A stretch of 64,000 nucleotides of DNA, taken from the NCBI GenBank assembly GCA_037179335.1, contig JAKZHN010000007.1:558001-622000 (forward strand). Reading direction: 5' to 3'. The stretch's first letter is position 1, and every line of letters begins with the position of its first letter. Below the pieces are notes generated by a model. It was not told where the DNA came from. It saw nothing but the letters and a program-made list of their open reading frames with translations, and did not search any database. Positions 1-11,000 of this stretch are shown here, one piece after another. Both the position numbers and the translations under genes were made by a program. The DNA is from Cyclaneusma minus. Lineage: Eukaryota; Ascomycota; Leotiomycetes; Marthamycetales; Marthamycetaceae.

Positions 1-1104
1 CCACAGTTCCGGACGAAGACGAGGAACCCGGAGCTATTGGGTGCGTCCATAGACGCGAGACTGGCCGTGTTTCGAGGTGGATACCAGGATCTTGAACAAG
101 CCATCGTAGATCAATTCACAGCCAGCAACAGCCAAAATCAACTTCTCGACCGTGTAGCGCTTGAACGCCTGGCCAAAGTGGTGCAGTCGCGCACTTCTCG
201 GCCCAGAATTTACATCAACTTCGCGAAGGACATCTTGTTTCCCGATGTCGTCACTACTTCGCCATCCCTCCTGAGCTGGTCCACCGGCTTTTCCACGAGC
301 TTCATGGCTTCGGTGGCCTACTCTTCCGTCACCACTTTCAAACTGCGACTTTCCATGTTGAGTGATCTCGAGGTATCTCACGCAGCATGCAGGATTGACC
401 GTGGATGGGCTCTAGCCAACCTGGGTTCAACTCAGATACATTACCACGGAGAGTGGTTAGAGAGTCCTACGACTAACATCAACGATGTGTTTCCCCGGGC
501 GTGGCCCACGCTGCAAGGGATTCTCAACATGCCGAAACTTGAGAAATTAGTTCTTCTCTATCCGGGCAAGAAGAAGATTAAGAAGTCTATGGAATGGGTC
601 GAGGACGCTGTTTGGAACCTGGAGGAACTGATGAAATGCAAGCGAAGGCTGGGTGGGCTCGCTTGGAGGTACCGCACTGATGCGCATGGCCAGTACCTCG
701 CCTCTAAGATCCATCCGGCTCAATTCCCAGAAGCCTTCTGTTCCCGAGTTGGCGATAAGAGACGCAGAATTCGGATCGAGTGGGCGGACGAAGGGCTGAT
801 AGATCAATTTGGGGACCAGATCAAGGAGCGGGATAACTTGGACGTGGACCGGACAAGGAGAGTGAGGTTGGAGGAGGAGGAGGCACGGGTGGACCAACCG
901 AGCTTGGAGGAGACCGAGGTGAGCGGGAAGCCGAAAATGTTACTGGAGGAGCTCCTGGAGGTACTAGCAGCGGAGAAGGCCGCAAAGGAGCCTGAAATGC
1001 AAAGAGCCATGAAGAGGAAGAGAGGTGCCGACGAGAGCGACGACAACGGAGATGACCTCCCCGCCGATATGGCAAAGAAAGAAAGTCTGACCACGGCAGA
1101 CTGA
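1..1104 (+). CDS. Uncharacterised protein, 5' end outside the window
   Basis: The frame is open from base 1 and ends at TGA 1102-1104, giving at least 367 residues. No ATG lies before the conserved part, so the true start is upstream of the window or in an earlier exon. I recognise no family. The middle contains a segment reading MPKLEKLVLLYP followed by a basic run and a Trp/Glu-rich helix (bases about 529-650). The last 110 residues are highly charged, with a KRKRG motif near the end that could be a nuclear localisation signal. A decayed copy of the MPKLEK segment occurs at 2560-2830, so the family has at least two members here. The fold could be an F-box-like or HET-related accessory protein, but no motif proves either. 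Reading-frame integrity over more than 1.1 kb supports a real gene. Confidence 0.6.
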   Translation, partial: PQFRTKTRNPELLGASIDARLAVFRGGYQDLEQAIVDQFTASNSQNQLLDRVALERLAKVVQSRTSRPRIYINFAKDILFPDVVTTSPSLLSWSTGFSTSFMASVAYSSVTTFKLRLSMLSDLEVSHAACRIDRGWALANLGSTQIHYHGEWLESPTTNINDVFPRAWPTLQGILNMPKLEKLVLLYPGKKKIKKSMEWVEDAVWNLEELMKCKRRLGGLAWRYRTDAHGQYLASKIHPAQFPEAFCSRVGDKRRRIRIEWADEGLIDQFGDQIKERDNLDVDRTRRVRLEEEEARVDQPSLEETEVSGKPKMLLEELLEVLAAEKAAKEPEMQRAMKRKRGADESDDNGDDLPADMAKKESLTTAD

Positions 1105-2559
1105 TCGACCGCGAATAGCAGGAAGAGAACGACTGAGGAAGGATCTACGTTGGGACCAGATGCCACCCGATTACTCATGGAGGAGATCTGAACTGAACTT
1201 TTCGGGAACGTTTTTGGAACTCAGCCATTTATACCCGGACAGGCATTGATACCCAAGCGTTGATACCCATCCTGGTCCTCACCAGTTCCCAGAGTTCCAA
1301 GTAGTCGAGGTTTTGGCAGCCTGACTTGTAGTTCTAGCATATCTAGTGATGAATATTTTATCCCTATCAAGTGGTTTCCAGATTTGTCACACTTTGGTTC
1401 CGTGCTACAGTGATACATCAAGTATTGGAGATGATCCAACGCTGCAGCTTATCATATAAAAAGACCAAGGGTAGTGGCATGTATTCAGAATAAGAAGTGT
1501 CTCGAAGCCAGATCTACCGGACACAGGCAAAGCTATCGGACTCTGGCGAAGCTATCCAGAGCCAACAAACCCAACAGTGCCATACAAACCAACCAGACGC
1601 TAACGTCCCTCATCATTCCCAGTGAATTTCCACTTCCTTGGACAAACTATTAAATCAAGAACCGAGACCACAAGCCCTTACACCCATATACTTCGTAAAT
1701 CCCCCATTGGCCATCAAGCAAGACAGTCTTCCCATTCCCAACAACTAAGACAGAAGCCTCACCCATCAGCCCGTTTGCCCCATCAGTAGGTGTGTTCACA
1801 AGATACCGCCTCTAAGTCTTCAACAATCAGCAGTCAATCCATGAAGCCAAACGTTCGCACCGGCCCTTATATCAACCCTCTTTCTCTGCACCTTTCCTTG
1901 AGTTTCGCCGGAATACTCTCGTACACGACACATGGGCTTGTTGTTTCTGCCCGCGAGCTTCAGGATGGGCAGAGCTTCTTGATATCAAAGACAGATTCTT
2001 CGCCAAATGTGGTCTTCCCACGTGAACTTGCCCTTGATTTCGCGATGGTCTCACTGCTACTTAAGTATCATTTTCGTATATTTCCCCAAGATATAACAAT
2101 TTAGCTCCCAGCTCTTGTTTTCTTTTGCTAATTTCCCATTAAGCACCTTACACGCTCAAAGTCGAATCTTTACTACCTCACCCGGTTCAGGCCCTGCCGA
2201 CTACCAGTACCAGGAGCAAGTCTTTCAATCTATCGAAATCCCGGCCAAACAGCCTCGCATCCCATACAACCCCCTCGCTTTCTACGACTTGGACGACCTT
2301 GCCTTCAACCGAGAGACAAATTTAAAAGGTGGCTAGGACGCCGACGCCAAGAGCATGGCTGATTATATTGAGAATTAGTGGAAAGAGCTAGACGGCGAGC
2401 TTGCAATGGCTCTATCGCACAAAGTGTTCAGGGGGGATTGGGATCCGTGTTGGAAGTGATGGGGCTGGCAGCTAGGTGGCCAAAATTCCAGTTCTCGCTT
2501 TGGAGGTCTAAAACGCGGAATAGGCCCACTCCCGGTATCGATGTGGTCCTAGCCGGTGC
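1105..2559. other. Intergenic region without a supportable gene
   Basis: Short ORFs occur on both strands, none with recognisable motifs. From about 1450 to 1770 the plus strand is A/C-rich, as in fungal promoters and 5' UTRs. The stretch 2190-2336 reads through a Tyr/Gln/Pro-rich frame that stops just before the pseudogene starting near 2560, and may be part of the same decayed gene. Confidence 0.4.
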
Positions 2560-2830
2560 GGTGCTTACCCAATCCTACTAGCTACGAGCCATACTCAAGG
2601 TGCCAAAACTGAAGAAATTCTTTCTCGTGGTTCCCAGCATTCGAAAGAAAAAGCGGGCGAGACGCATGAATTTCTTGGAGAATGCAGCCCGTGACATCCA
2701 GGAACTATGGGAGCGCAAGGAATCTGCGCGACGTCTTGATACGTCAGACATCCCGGAAGCTTTGAGCGTTCAAGTACCAGACTCGCTTCTGCGCAGTTCC
2801 TCCCGCCGCGAAACCCACAGACTTCTTTAA
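2560..2830 (+). pseudogene. Truncated, decayed paralogue of the gene at 1-1104
   Basis: After an in-frame TAG at about 2579 the frame reads LRAILKVPKLKKFFLVVP, which aligns without gaps to LQGILNMPKLEKLVLLYP in the gene at the left edge. Both continue into a Lys/Arg-rich segment and then an amphipathic helix (LENAARDIQELWERK here, VEDAVWNLEELMKCK there). The copy has no start codon in a sensible place, an upstream stop, and ends after about 75 further residues, so it is a relic. It shares the strand of its parent and lies about 1.5 kb downstream of it. Confidence 0.55.
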
Positions 2831-3011
2831 ACCCACACTTGTTCAAACACACAGGAGAATTCTTCGAACAACATAGCACGCCACGGAAAGAACGAGCGCG
2901 GCTACTGCGTCAAAGACAGAACCCAGGGCAGATCTACTATCGTGGGAGATGAAACTGGCAGACAGCTGGATGCAATATTCTCTCACCCGCCACACTCATT
3001 TTTCCGCTATT

Positions 3012-3131
3012 ATGACTGCCTGCACCAAGAAACTCGCGGCTCGCCGCAACCTGAGCGCCTTTGACCAGCTTAAAGCGTCAAGGGAAGCCAAAGCTGCCAA
3101 GAAGGCGGCTCGCGCCCTCGAGGAGCGTTGA
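3012..3131 (+). pseudogene. Truncated inverted copy of the 4606-5221 gene (N-terminus only)
   Basis: The ATG at 3012 begins MTACTKKLAARRNLSAFDQL and matches MTARTKELAARRNLSKFDQL, the start of the minus-strand gene at 4606-5221. Homology continues through the Ala/Lys-rich helix (REAKAAKKAARALE). A TGA then ends the frame at 40 residues, before the Ser/Pro linker and the second exon. The copy points the opposite way, about 1.5 kb from the parent. It may encode a 39-aa peptide, but a broken duplicate is the simpler reading. Confidence 0.6.
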
Positions 3132-3460
3132 ATAGCTGGAGAAGGGGCTGCTGTTGAGGCCAATAGACCGGGCTGGAGTGGTGGCAGGCGTTGTTTACAA
3201 AACTTCAAGCAAAATCTAAAGCTATGCATTCAGAGTCACGCGTCAAGCATTCACATGAGAAAATGAAGTGGTTGGGAATGTCATCGTGTATTTGACCTAA
3301 ACCAAGGAAATACTCGAAGTCAGAAGCCCCACAATCCCATTCAATCCTCCTCATTAATCCTTGGCTTCTGACTTCCGATTCTATATCCCATGAACTCCTC
3401 AAAATTAATCCTCCTCGAATCCCTTCTCATCCCCATATCCCTACAGATCCCCCAAGCGCC

Positions 3461-3557
3461 CATTGCGCCTTCGCCGCTTCGAACCCCCAAACACCCATTG
3501 CGCCTTCGCCACTTCGATCTCCGAACTCCAAGCAACCATTGCGCCTTCGCCGCTTCG
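3461..3557. repeat. Three copies of a 21-bp motif
   Basis: The sequence cattgcgccttcgccgcttc occurs at 3461, 3496 (one change) and 3537, separated by unequal spacers (periods 35 and 41 bp). A second short duplication, around gccacatcgac, lies just downstream at about 3605 and 3645. Confidence 0.75.
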
Positions 3558-3571
3558 ACCATTCTGGCTTG

Positions 3572-4245
3572 TCATGTGATATGGCGAGCGAGACGGACGG
3601 CGCCGCCGAGCCACATCGACCGTGACATTGGCTGGGAGGCGCCGCGCCACATCGACTGTGAGTAGTACGAGCCATGGGTAAGTCGGGCGACGAAGTTGGC
3701 AATGCTTTTGTAAGACCATTCGGGGACAAGAAATTTGTGGTTTCGGTACTCGGGGTATTTGCCGGTGTCGCGGTCAGGGTCCGAAAGAATGGTGTCGAAG
3801 TACTGAGAGTGGACTCGAGCAAGAGTCTCTTGAACGACGACATCAGCTGGGAGCGTCCGCCTGCGGCGCATTTCTTCTTCCCTTATGCCGTTGTCGAATT
3901 CGTTCGAGGAAGCCCAGCAAAACTTCTCGCGCGTGTGCTGGCCTGGCGGTGTCGAGGCTCGTTGACGCTATGTGCCAGATGTGTAAGACGAGGCGCTCGG
4001 GAGTCGGGATCCGCTTCTTGTCGTTTTCGGGAGTGGCGTGCATGAGGGAGGGTGGCGGTGGTGTGGAGGAGGGCTGTGACGGGGAGGAGAGTTGGAGGAG
4101 TCGCTGCCGGCGGCGGTAGTGCGCGCGGTGCTGAGGTCCGCGTCGGTGTGGAGATAGATGGGGGTGGTATGGGGCGGCCGTCAGAGGAGTCAAGGCGGGC
4201 GCCGAAGACAACGAAGGGCTCGAAACCGGAGATTGTCATGTTCTG
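3572..4245 (-). CDS. Possible gene of undetermined structure
   Basis: Two minus-strand segments look protein-like. One starts with ATG at 4245 (MTISGFEPFVVFGARLDSSDG) and runs into Pro/Thr-rich sequence. The other covers about 3600-3880 and reads VHSQYFDTILSDPDRDTGKY and onwards without stops. They lie in different frames and I could not find a clean intron joining them. The second segment resembles the hydrophobic/aromatic pattern of a BTB-type fold, but no diagnostic motif is present. This is either a spliced gene whose junctions I cannot resolve or a decayed one. Confidence 0.25.
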
Positions 4246-4605
4246 AGAGTTGCAGCTGCGCTGACAACTTCGGCGTCGGTTGTTGGTTGGGCGCCGGTGG
4301 AGGGAGTTCAGGGTGGGCGCGCCAAAGACTTCGAAGGAGGGAGACGCAGGCAGGAGATCGGTCGTCAGGCTCAAGGTCGAGAGTTGTCGCATCATGTGAT
4401 CACAGTGGCTTGGCACTGTCTTCTACCGAATCGCAGTGCAGGCTTGGAAGGCCCAAGGCATCGTGGGATCTCGGCAGGTCAGCTACGTTGGAGAACACGT
4501 GATATCCGTGTCTCGCAACGGCGGTTGTCCAGAAGAAGGTGCAGTATACCAGTAAGCGGTGAGGTTGGGCTCTTAGTCGAGACCCGAATCGTGCGCCGTG
4601 GCCGT

Positions 4606-5221
4606 TCAAAGGCGGTACCACATCGACTCGCTGATGGGGTTGCCACGGCGGTCACGGTAGATGTACGTGGTCGCCGGAGGGCTGGGAGTGGCAGTACGTT
4701 CGCGGGAGAACATGGCCTCGGTGTAAGAACCGTCGGTTGTGGGAGCCTCCATATATTGACCGTCTGCCATCTCCATGAAGCGACCCTTGGAAGTCTGCCA
4801 GTAGCAGAAGACCTTGGTGGTCTTGCTAGCCGTTGGCTTGGTGACACGGTTCCTGCACAGAATGTTTGCTTGAGTCCACAATGGGGCAGACGAGGGAGCG
4901 CTTGGGAGGAAGCGCTTGGGGATATGGAGAGAAGACTTACTTGGACTGAGTAGACGAGGGGATCGAGGCAATCTTCTTAACGTCCTTGCGCCTGCTGAAG
5001 TCTGGGAGCTTGTCTGGCAGTCTGTACGTCTCATAGATCTCAGGAACAAGGTCGAGAGAGGTCGAGGAGTCGGTTGAGGACGAAGGGGAGGAAGTGGGAG
5101 GTTGGCTGGCCTCAAGGGCGCGAGCCGCATTCTTGGCAGCTTTGGCTTCCCTTGTCGCTTCAAGCTGGTCGAATTTGCTCAGGTTGCGGCGAGCCGCGAG
5201 CTCCTTCGTGCGGGCAGTCAT
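4606..5221 (-). CDS. Small uncharacterised protein, two exons
   Basis: Exon 1 is 5221-4941 (ATG start; MTARTKELAARRNLSKFDQL), the intron is 4940-4853 (88 bp, GTAAGT...TGCAG, phase 2), and exon 2 is 4852-4606, giving 175 aa. The N-terminus is a basic Ala/Lys/Glu-rich helix (residues 1-40), then a Ser/Thr/Pro-rich linker. Exon 2 encodes a compact segment with aromatic residues (VFCYWQTSKGRFMEMADGQY), repeated acidic/Thr pieces, and a conserved-looking end (YIYRDRRGNPISESMWYRL). No known domain is visible. Without the intron both halves stop at once, and the phase match plus consensus splice signals make the model firm. A truncated copy of its N-terminus lies at 3012-3131. Confidence 0.7.
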
Positions 5222-5865
5222 GATGGCGGGAAGATGAGAGTGGCGGGTGAGAGAATGTTCAGGTCTGGTTCAAGTGATGTGAGTGGAGGCGATGTGCTGC
5301 AAGGCAGGAATGATCAAAGCTGTATGAGCAGTGAACTGGGGTTTGCAGTGGAGGCTCTCGAGAAATTGTATGGTGGGCGCAGATGTTTGGTGTGGACGAG
5401 GGAAGTTAAGAAGGGATGGAGGAAGCGCGCGCAGAGGTGGTATTGTGCATTCACGACAATGGGCGGCGGCGCTAGGAAACAATGCTGATTCGCGGTAGAG
5501 TGCAGACTTGGAAAAAAAGCGTACTCGTTCGCATCCGATAGGAGAACCAGATTCTTGCGATGGTGGTTCGCGAAAGTGGCCGCAGCGCAGAGCCGCACGA
5601 CCGCTAAGAAGACCACGAAAACACGGATCAAAACATTTTCATAAGCAAAACAGAGAAAACTGAATGTGTGTGCTCCAATGGCCTCGCAGCCCAAGTGACA
5701 CATTTCATGGTAGCGAAAAGGCCAAGTCAGTTCTTGCGCCTTTTTCGCACAGCCAAATTCGTTAAAAATCACGCAAGCAGAAACCCAAGAGCAGGTAGAA
5801 CAACATCAACAGAACATCGTGAAATAAACATCAGAGCATTGAGCCTGCATGGAGACCTCGAGATC
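5222..5865. other. Intergenic; 5' flank of the 4606-5221 gene
   Basis: This stretch holds the presumed promoter and 5' UTR of the minus-strand gene ending at 5221. No ORF in it has recognisable features. Confidence 0.4.
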
Positions 5866-6604
5866 TCACAAAGAGATCATCCCATCCTCCCATCGCCGCA
5901 TCCTGAGATCACCAAGTAGAACAACGCGAACAGCAGCTCGCACTCGGCCAAGCACAGCCCCCTTGTTTCTGCCCAACCCGCAGCTCAACCACGGTTCACT
6001 CCCACCGCGAACCACGGTTTGATGACCAGAAATTATCTTATCGAACACCTCGACGTGAAACAAATCACTTTTCCTCCCCACTAAGCCCTTCTCGACCTGC
6101 GTTCTCCATTCTGCGTCCTGCTCAGGTTCCGAGTACGTCCCCAGCCCCCCGAAGCAGACTAACGCAGGCAGAGTACTCCCACAGAAGCATTTCGAAATCG
6201 CCCGTCTGTACCCGGTCAGCTCAGTCCTGGCTGACGCTCGTCCCAGTTTCCCACGAGTAGAACGCAGGAACCAAGGATCAGTCTGCCACCTTTCCGCGGG
6301 CCAAGGCAATGCAAGATGCGAGCACTCGCTCTGGCGCAAACACCAGAAAGGGCCGATGGGGAGAATTTGGGAAAGTTTCACTGCAGCCAGTGACGACTCC
6401 CTGCAGTCATTGAAGGCTCGAAGGGAAAGGAGGGACTGGGGCCAATCTTGCATCTGCATAGTCAGCCAAGTATCGGGGTCCAAAGAGCGCAGAACATTTC
6501 GAACTTACTCTCGCCTCGCTCTCCAGATCCAGACGCCCAGCACGGGCTGCAGCTGCAAGACGTTCCATGTACATCCCCAGATCCCAAAAGTCGTCCCCAT
6601 ACAT
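5866..6604 (-). CDS. Putative lineage-specific protein, two exons
   Basis: Exon 1 is 6604-6509 (ATG; MYGDDFWDLGMYMERLAAAA) and exon 2 is 6453-5866. The 55-bp intron (6508-6454) has GTAAGT, a GGCTGACTAT branch site and TATGCAG, and joins the exons in phase 0. The product would be 227 aa, rich in Trp, Cys and Arg, with no membrane span, signal peptide or known domain. An in-frame TAG lies shortly upstream of the ATG. The intron closely resembles introns in the repeats at 6605-7600, so the gene may be the last unit of that repeat series. Support is the unbroken 588-nt exon 2 and the clean splice site; composition gives no extra support. Confidence 0.4.
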
Positions 6605-7600
6605 GCATCGATACGGGAGCTAGAGTCCCGCCGCAGAAGCGTCCTGCAATGCTCTATCTGGGCAGAGTCAGCCAAGGCGCACAGTTGCAGAGCATCAACT
6701 TACACTCGTTCCAGACTCTCACGATGGAAACTCGCAGACACCGCATGGCATTCAGCGCGTCTCCGAGGGCAGGGCAGGGACAATAGAGCATGCAAGCACT
6801 CACTCCCAGCAGCATGCCCGACGCATCAATCTGCAAGAGCTGCCCAAGTCGATGCTTCAAGGCAGTCCTCTCTCCCTCACCCTCGGCGCTATCCCATCCT
6901 CGCGCGCCAGAAGCCTAACCAGGAGGCCCGACAGGGCTAGGTCGATGGCCCAAATGAAATACCTCAAGGGCTCAATCTTGCATCTGTACAGAATCAGCTA
7001 AGTATCCGCTCCAATTATCACAGAGCATTCCAACTTACTCCTGCCCTATTCTCAGGCTCCCAAATGCCCAACAAAAACAGCAACCATCAATACATCCCAA
7101 GACCCAAGACCCAGGGCCTCGAGAACACCACTCACGTGGACGAAAGCGGCTTGAACAATCTGGGAATAGGCGGCATTCGCTATCCCAGGATTCCATCCAT
7201 GGCACGAGGCAGCCCACGGCACGGAGAAACACGATTCAGAACACTGGAAGATCCCCATACACACATCAGCATGCAGAGCAGACCAAAGATCACGGAGTCT
7301 TGCGATTCCCACTGTTCAGAGTCAGCCAGATCCCGTCAATGCCGAAGTCAGAACTGGATGTAACCTACCTTTCTCCCGTCTCCCAAGACCTGAAGGACCT
7401 ACCTAACAGAACACTGCAAGCATCTCAGAAGCACAAGGACTGGGCGATTCCCACTCTGCGCAGAATCAGCTGGGCCATCCATTGCAGAACTTAGAACACT
7501 GCCTCGCCTTCCCTCCGTCTCCAGATCCCATGTAACAAGAGAAGACAGTGACCGTCTTGGGAATTTGAAGTCGCGGCCATCCATCATCTATCACGCACCA
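6605..7600 (-). repeat. Degenerate repeats, each carrying an intron-like segment
   Basis: On the minus strand the same arrangement recurs: a donor (gtaagttgga or close), about 25 bp containing gctctg or gttctg, a CTGAC/CTGAT branch-like site, and a CAG acceptor often followed by atgcaagattg or tgggaatcgc. Candidates are 7368-7312 (57 bp), 7038-6984 (55 bp), 6703-6658 (46 bp) and 6508-6454 (55 bp, inside the neighbouring gene). A fifth, near 7520-7455, has a good acceptor but a damaged donor. Exon-like pieces between them share words such as gtatgggga and gggatctgg but hold stops in all frames. This could be a decayed repetitive gene or a spliced non-coding transcript. Confidence 0.5.
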
Positions 7601-8059
7601 TCTCACCATCTCACCATCTCACAACGAGAATCAGACAAACGCAAAGCAAAAACAAAGTCACAGAAGAAACAAGATGGAAGAAATCTCATTCCGCTATGTA
7701 ACAAATACAAATAACACACGCCCATTACCATCTCGCCCAGCAGCAAAATCCCACAAGGCAAAAGCACGAGAAACACCGCAAAAATGCACCAAAATCCCAA
7801 ACGAGCGCGCATCATGCCACCATGCATCCTCAAAAATGATCAGAACACCAGCGACAAAAGCAAAACAACCACACCATATGACCAGCTTTTCACACGTACC
7901 TCCACGTACCCACTTCCCACACCCCACCTTCTTCCCACACACTCACACACACCTCCCCGTCAAGTCACTTTGCCCCCAAATCAGTTGTTTCTCATCTCCG
8001 CATCACAAGTCCCTCTCTCTAACCACACTCCCCCCCACCCCCCTTTCTCTTGTCTCGCA

Positions 8060-11000
8060 TCACATAGCGCTCAACTCCCCATCAATCCCCCGATCCAAAA
8101 ACGTCCTCCTCTCCCCCACACACTCAGCCTGCAACCTCTGTTCCACCAGCGCCCTAACCTGTTTCTTCGTCACCGTATCCAGATCCACCTCTGCCAATAC
8201 GCCCCTAATAGCTTCCATAATATTTTCGTCGCTTGGCCCCGCCAGGGGTCCCCCACCGGCGCCGAAACCTCCGGCTCTCAAATCAAGCGCAGAAGTACTT
8301 CGCATGCCTCCGACCGCCGAGCCGACACGACTATGGCTTGGTCCACCAAGACGCGGGGACGGCAGCGGACTCGCACCACCCAACAAATTGTCCGACGACT
8401 GACCGAGCGGGACGGCACTATGTCTCTGGAGACTCGAATCATAAGGACTCTCACGTCCCGGATCATACAAGCCCGCGCCCAGACTCGTCGAACTCTGATG
8501 ACCCATTCCCCTCACCCAAGGTTGTCCCGGATGATCGCTATAAGGCGTCTGTCTCCCCCCCATGCCACCCCCTTGCGGTCCCAGGAATCCCGGACTCAAC
8601 GGCGGCGCATAATGATGACCAAAGCTACTCGCCGGTTTAACCGCGCTGTACATGCTCTTCATATCATCCATCTCATAGCCCCCATAGCCATCATCATAAC
8701 CACCTACTTGTCCTCCCATCCAGCTACTCGCTTTCTCCTGTCCCAGCGGCGCACCTCTGCGTCCCGGCAGACCTTTCTGCGCCGCGTAGTCGTCCCAGCG
8801 TTGTAATGGAATGGAGCGTGGGTCGAAACCTTCGTCTTCGATAGCGACGACTTGCTTAGCGCCCTTTTCGCCGATGACGATACGCGTGTTTCCCCAGGAG
8901 AAGTTGTCTTGGTTCCAGAAACTGTAGACGGGGAGGATGAAGCTGTAGATGGGGAAAGCGAGGAGGTAGATGATCATCCAGCCGATGTGCTGCCACTGTC
9001 TCTTGAGCAAGAAAATGAGCGCTTGCAGACCGTATACGGCTGCAATCATGATAATCGAAACCAGCGGAAACTGCCCCGTCCCACTGGACACCTCGTAGAT
9101 CAAATACCCCAAATACGCACAAGTCGCCGGCAGAATTAGCGTTCCAAACAGGTCAATAAAAACAATGAACCTCATTGAAAAACAGCAGAATCCACACAGC
9201 TGCGGCAAAAATACCAACTCGGCTAAATTGTGGATTGTGCTGTTGATCCAACGACGACGTTGCGAAAGCAGCACGCTCCAGGTTTCGGGAGCGGCGGTGG
9301 AGGCGTAGGCGTCGGGGATGAATTTGAAGGACATGTAGGGGAAGTAGCGCATCATAAGGGTGGTGAGGAAGCGGTCTTCGCCGAGGGAGAGGAGGTTCTT
9401 CTTGTGTAGGGTGTCGACGTTGCCTTGGCTGTATTCGCGGATTACGTCGTCGCTGATGATGAGAGGTTTGCCTTTGTCGGCGGTGCGGAGGCGGTACATT
9501 GTGAAACTATTTGGGGGAAAGGGGTTAGCGTGGAATGGAGGGAAGATGGGATGGAGGGATAGAAGAAGTCTTGAGGTACAACTCCCGAGAGCTGAACTCG
9601 CGGGGAAACATCCGGGGAGATCTTCAGGGGATAGGTGCAAAGAAGAAAGTAGAAGACATACCATCCGGGAAGACAGGTGACAGATCCGAAGAGCGACTCG
9701 AATGCCTTAGCAAGGTGATGCGAGATAAAATACTCATAAACCTGAATCATAGTCCACCAACTCTGCTCCTCATTCTCCAAGCTCGTCTCCCCACAAATCC
9801 CCGCAATCTTCGCATTATTCGTACAGGCCGCCACCAACCTATTGAGTGAATCCTCTCTGACACTAGTATCCGCATCAATCATAAGCACATACTCATAAAG
9901 CTCCGGATCAACCCCGATGATGTTATTAATCTGATGGAACATTTCCAGTTCCAACGGATTCATGGGCGTGCGATGGTGGACGCGGTTCAAGAAGGACATG
10001 AGTAGGATTTGAGAGTCGCGTTTTCCTCGGTTGCCGGGCTTGGATTTGGTTTGTTCGGATTCTTTGCCCACTTTTACTACGACGATGTAGGGGACGACGT
10101 TGCCTTCGAATTCGTAGAGACCGCTGTAGACTTTGCCGTAGTTCAGTTGCTCGGCGGATTGGCCGACGGATTTGAAGGGGAGTGCCGGAGGATCAATCTT
10201 TGGGTCCACGCCTAAGATATCGAGGACAATCTTTGGTGTAGGTCGGTCGTTACCACCTCCGACAATCATACCGTCGCAAATAACACAGATGAGTTTGCGT
10301 TTGTTGTCATATTGGAGAGCAGTCAGAGAGTCCAGGGCTTTTCGCAACGACTCCTCACCCTCCGTATACGCAGGGACTTGGCAGATGACGAACTTATCCT
10401 GTTGTGCTGGGCGACGCTTAGAACCGAACTGCAACGCAGCTAAGAACTTGGCCAAGATGACGGCACAGAGGACGATGGTAAAGACGAGCAGAATGTAGTT
10501 GGCGACCTGGCATTTGAACGAGTCGCGGAAATCGGGAACGCCGGCATGGAAGGTGTTCTTGACGCAGTTGAGATTGTTCGCCAGGACAGTTTTCTGAGTG
10601 GAGTTGGCTGACTTGACGGCGTCGTTCCACTTGTCGGTGATGTCTTCTCCCATGTTTTGCTTGATTATGTCGGTCAGGGTTGAGTCGAGAAACTCATAGC
10701 CGGTGACACCTTCGTAGAGGTCGGCTGTGTAGAAGTAGTTCTCCAAATCGTAGATGTGGCCGTCTAGGATGAACCAGTAGTGATCCTGGTCCTGGCCTTC
10801 ACTTTCGACTGTACTCTTCTTGACTACCAAGTCACCATGGTAGTACTCCTTGATGGCGGGCTCAAAGACATCGACATACCAGTTGATGCTGTGCAATGCC
10901 GTGTCCGTGATCGTCTGCAAGGTAGGACCAGAAGTATGAACACCCTGAGAGTACAGAACGGTATCGTTATCTTGCAGGTAGATCGACTCATCAGTAACAA

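Noticed and set aside
8060..9664. Separate 534-aa chitin synthase-like gene
   Set aside because: It is exon 3 of the class VII gene read through the upstream intron. Removing 9661-9507 restores TCLPGCFTMYR in frame.
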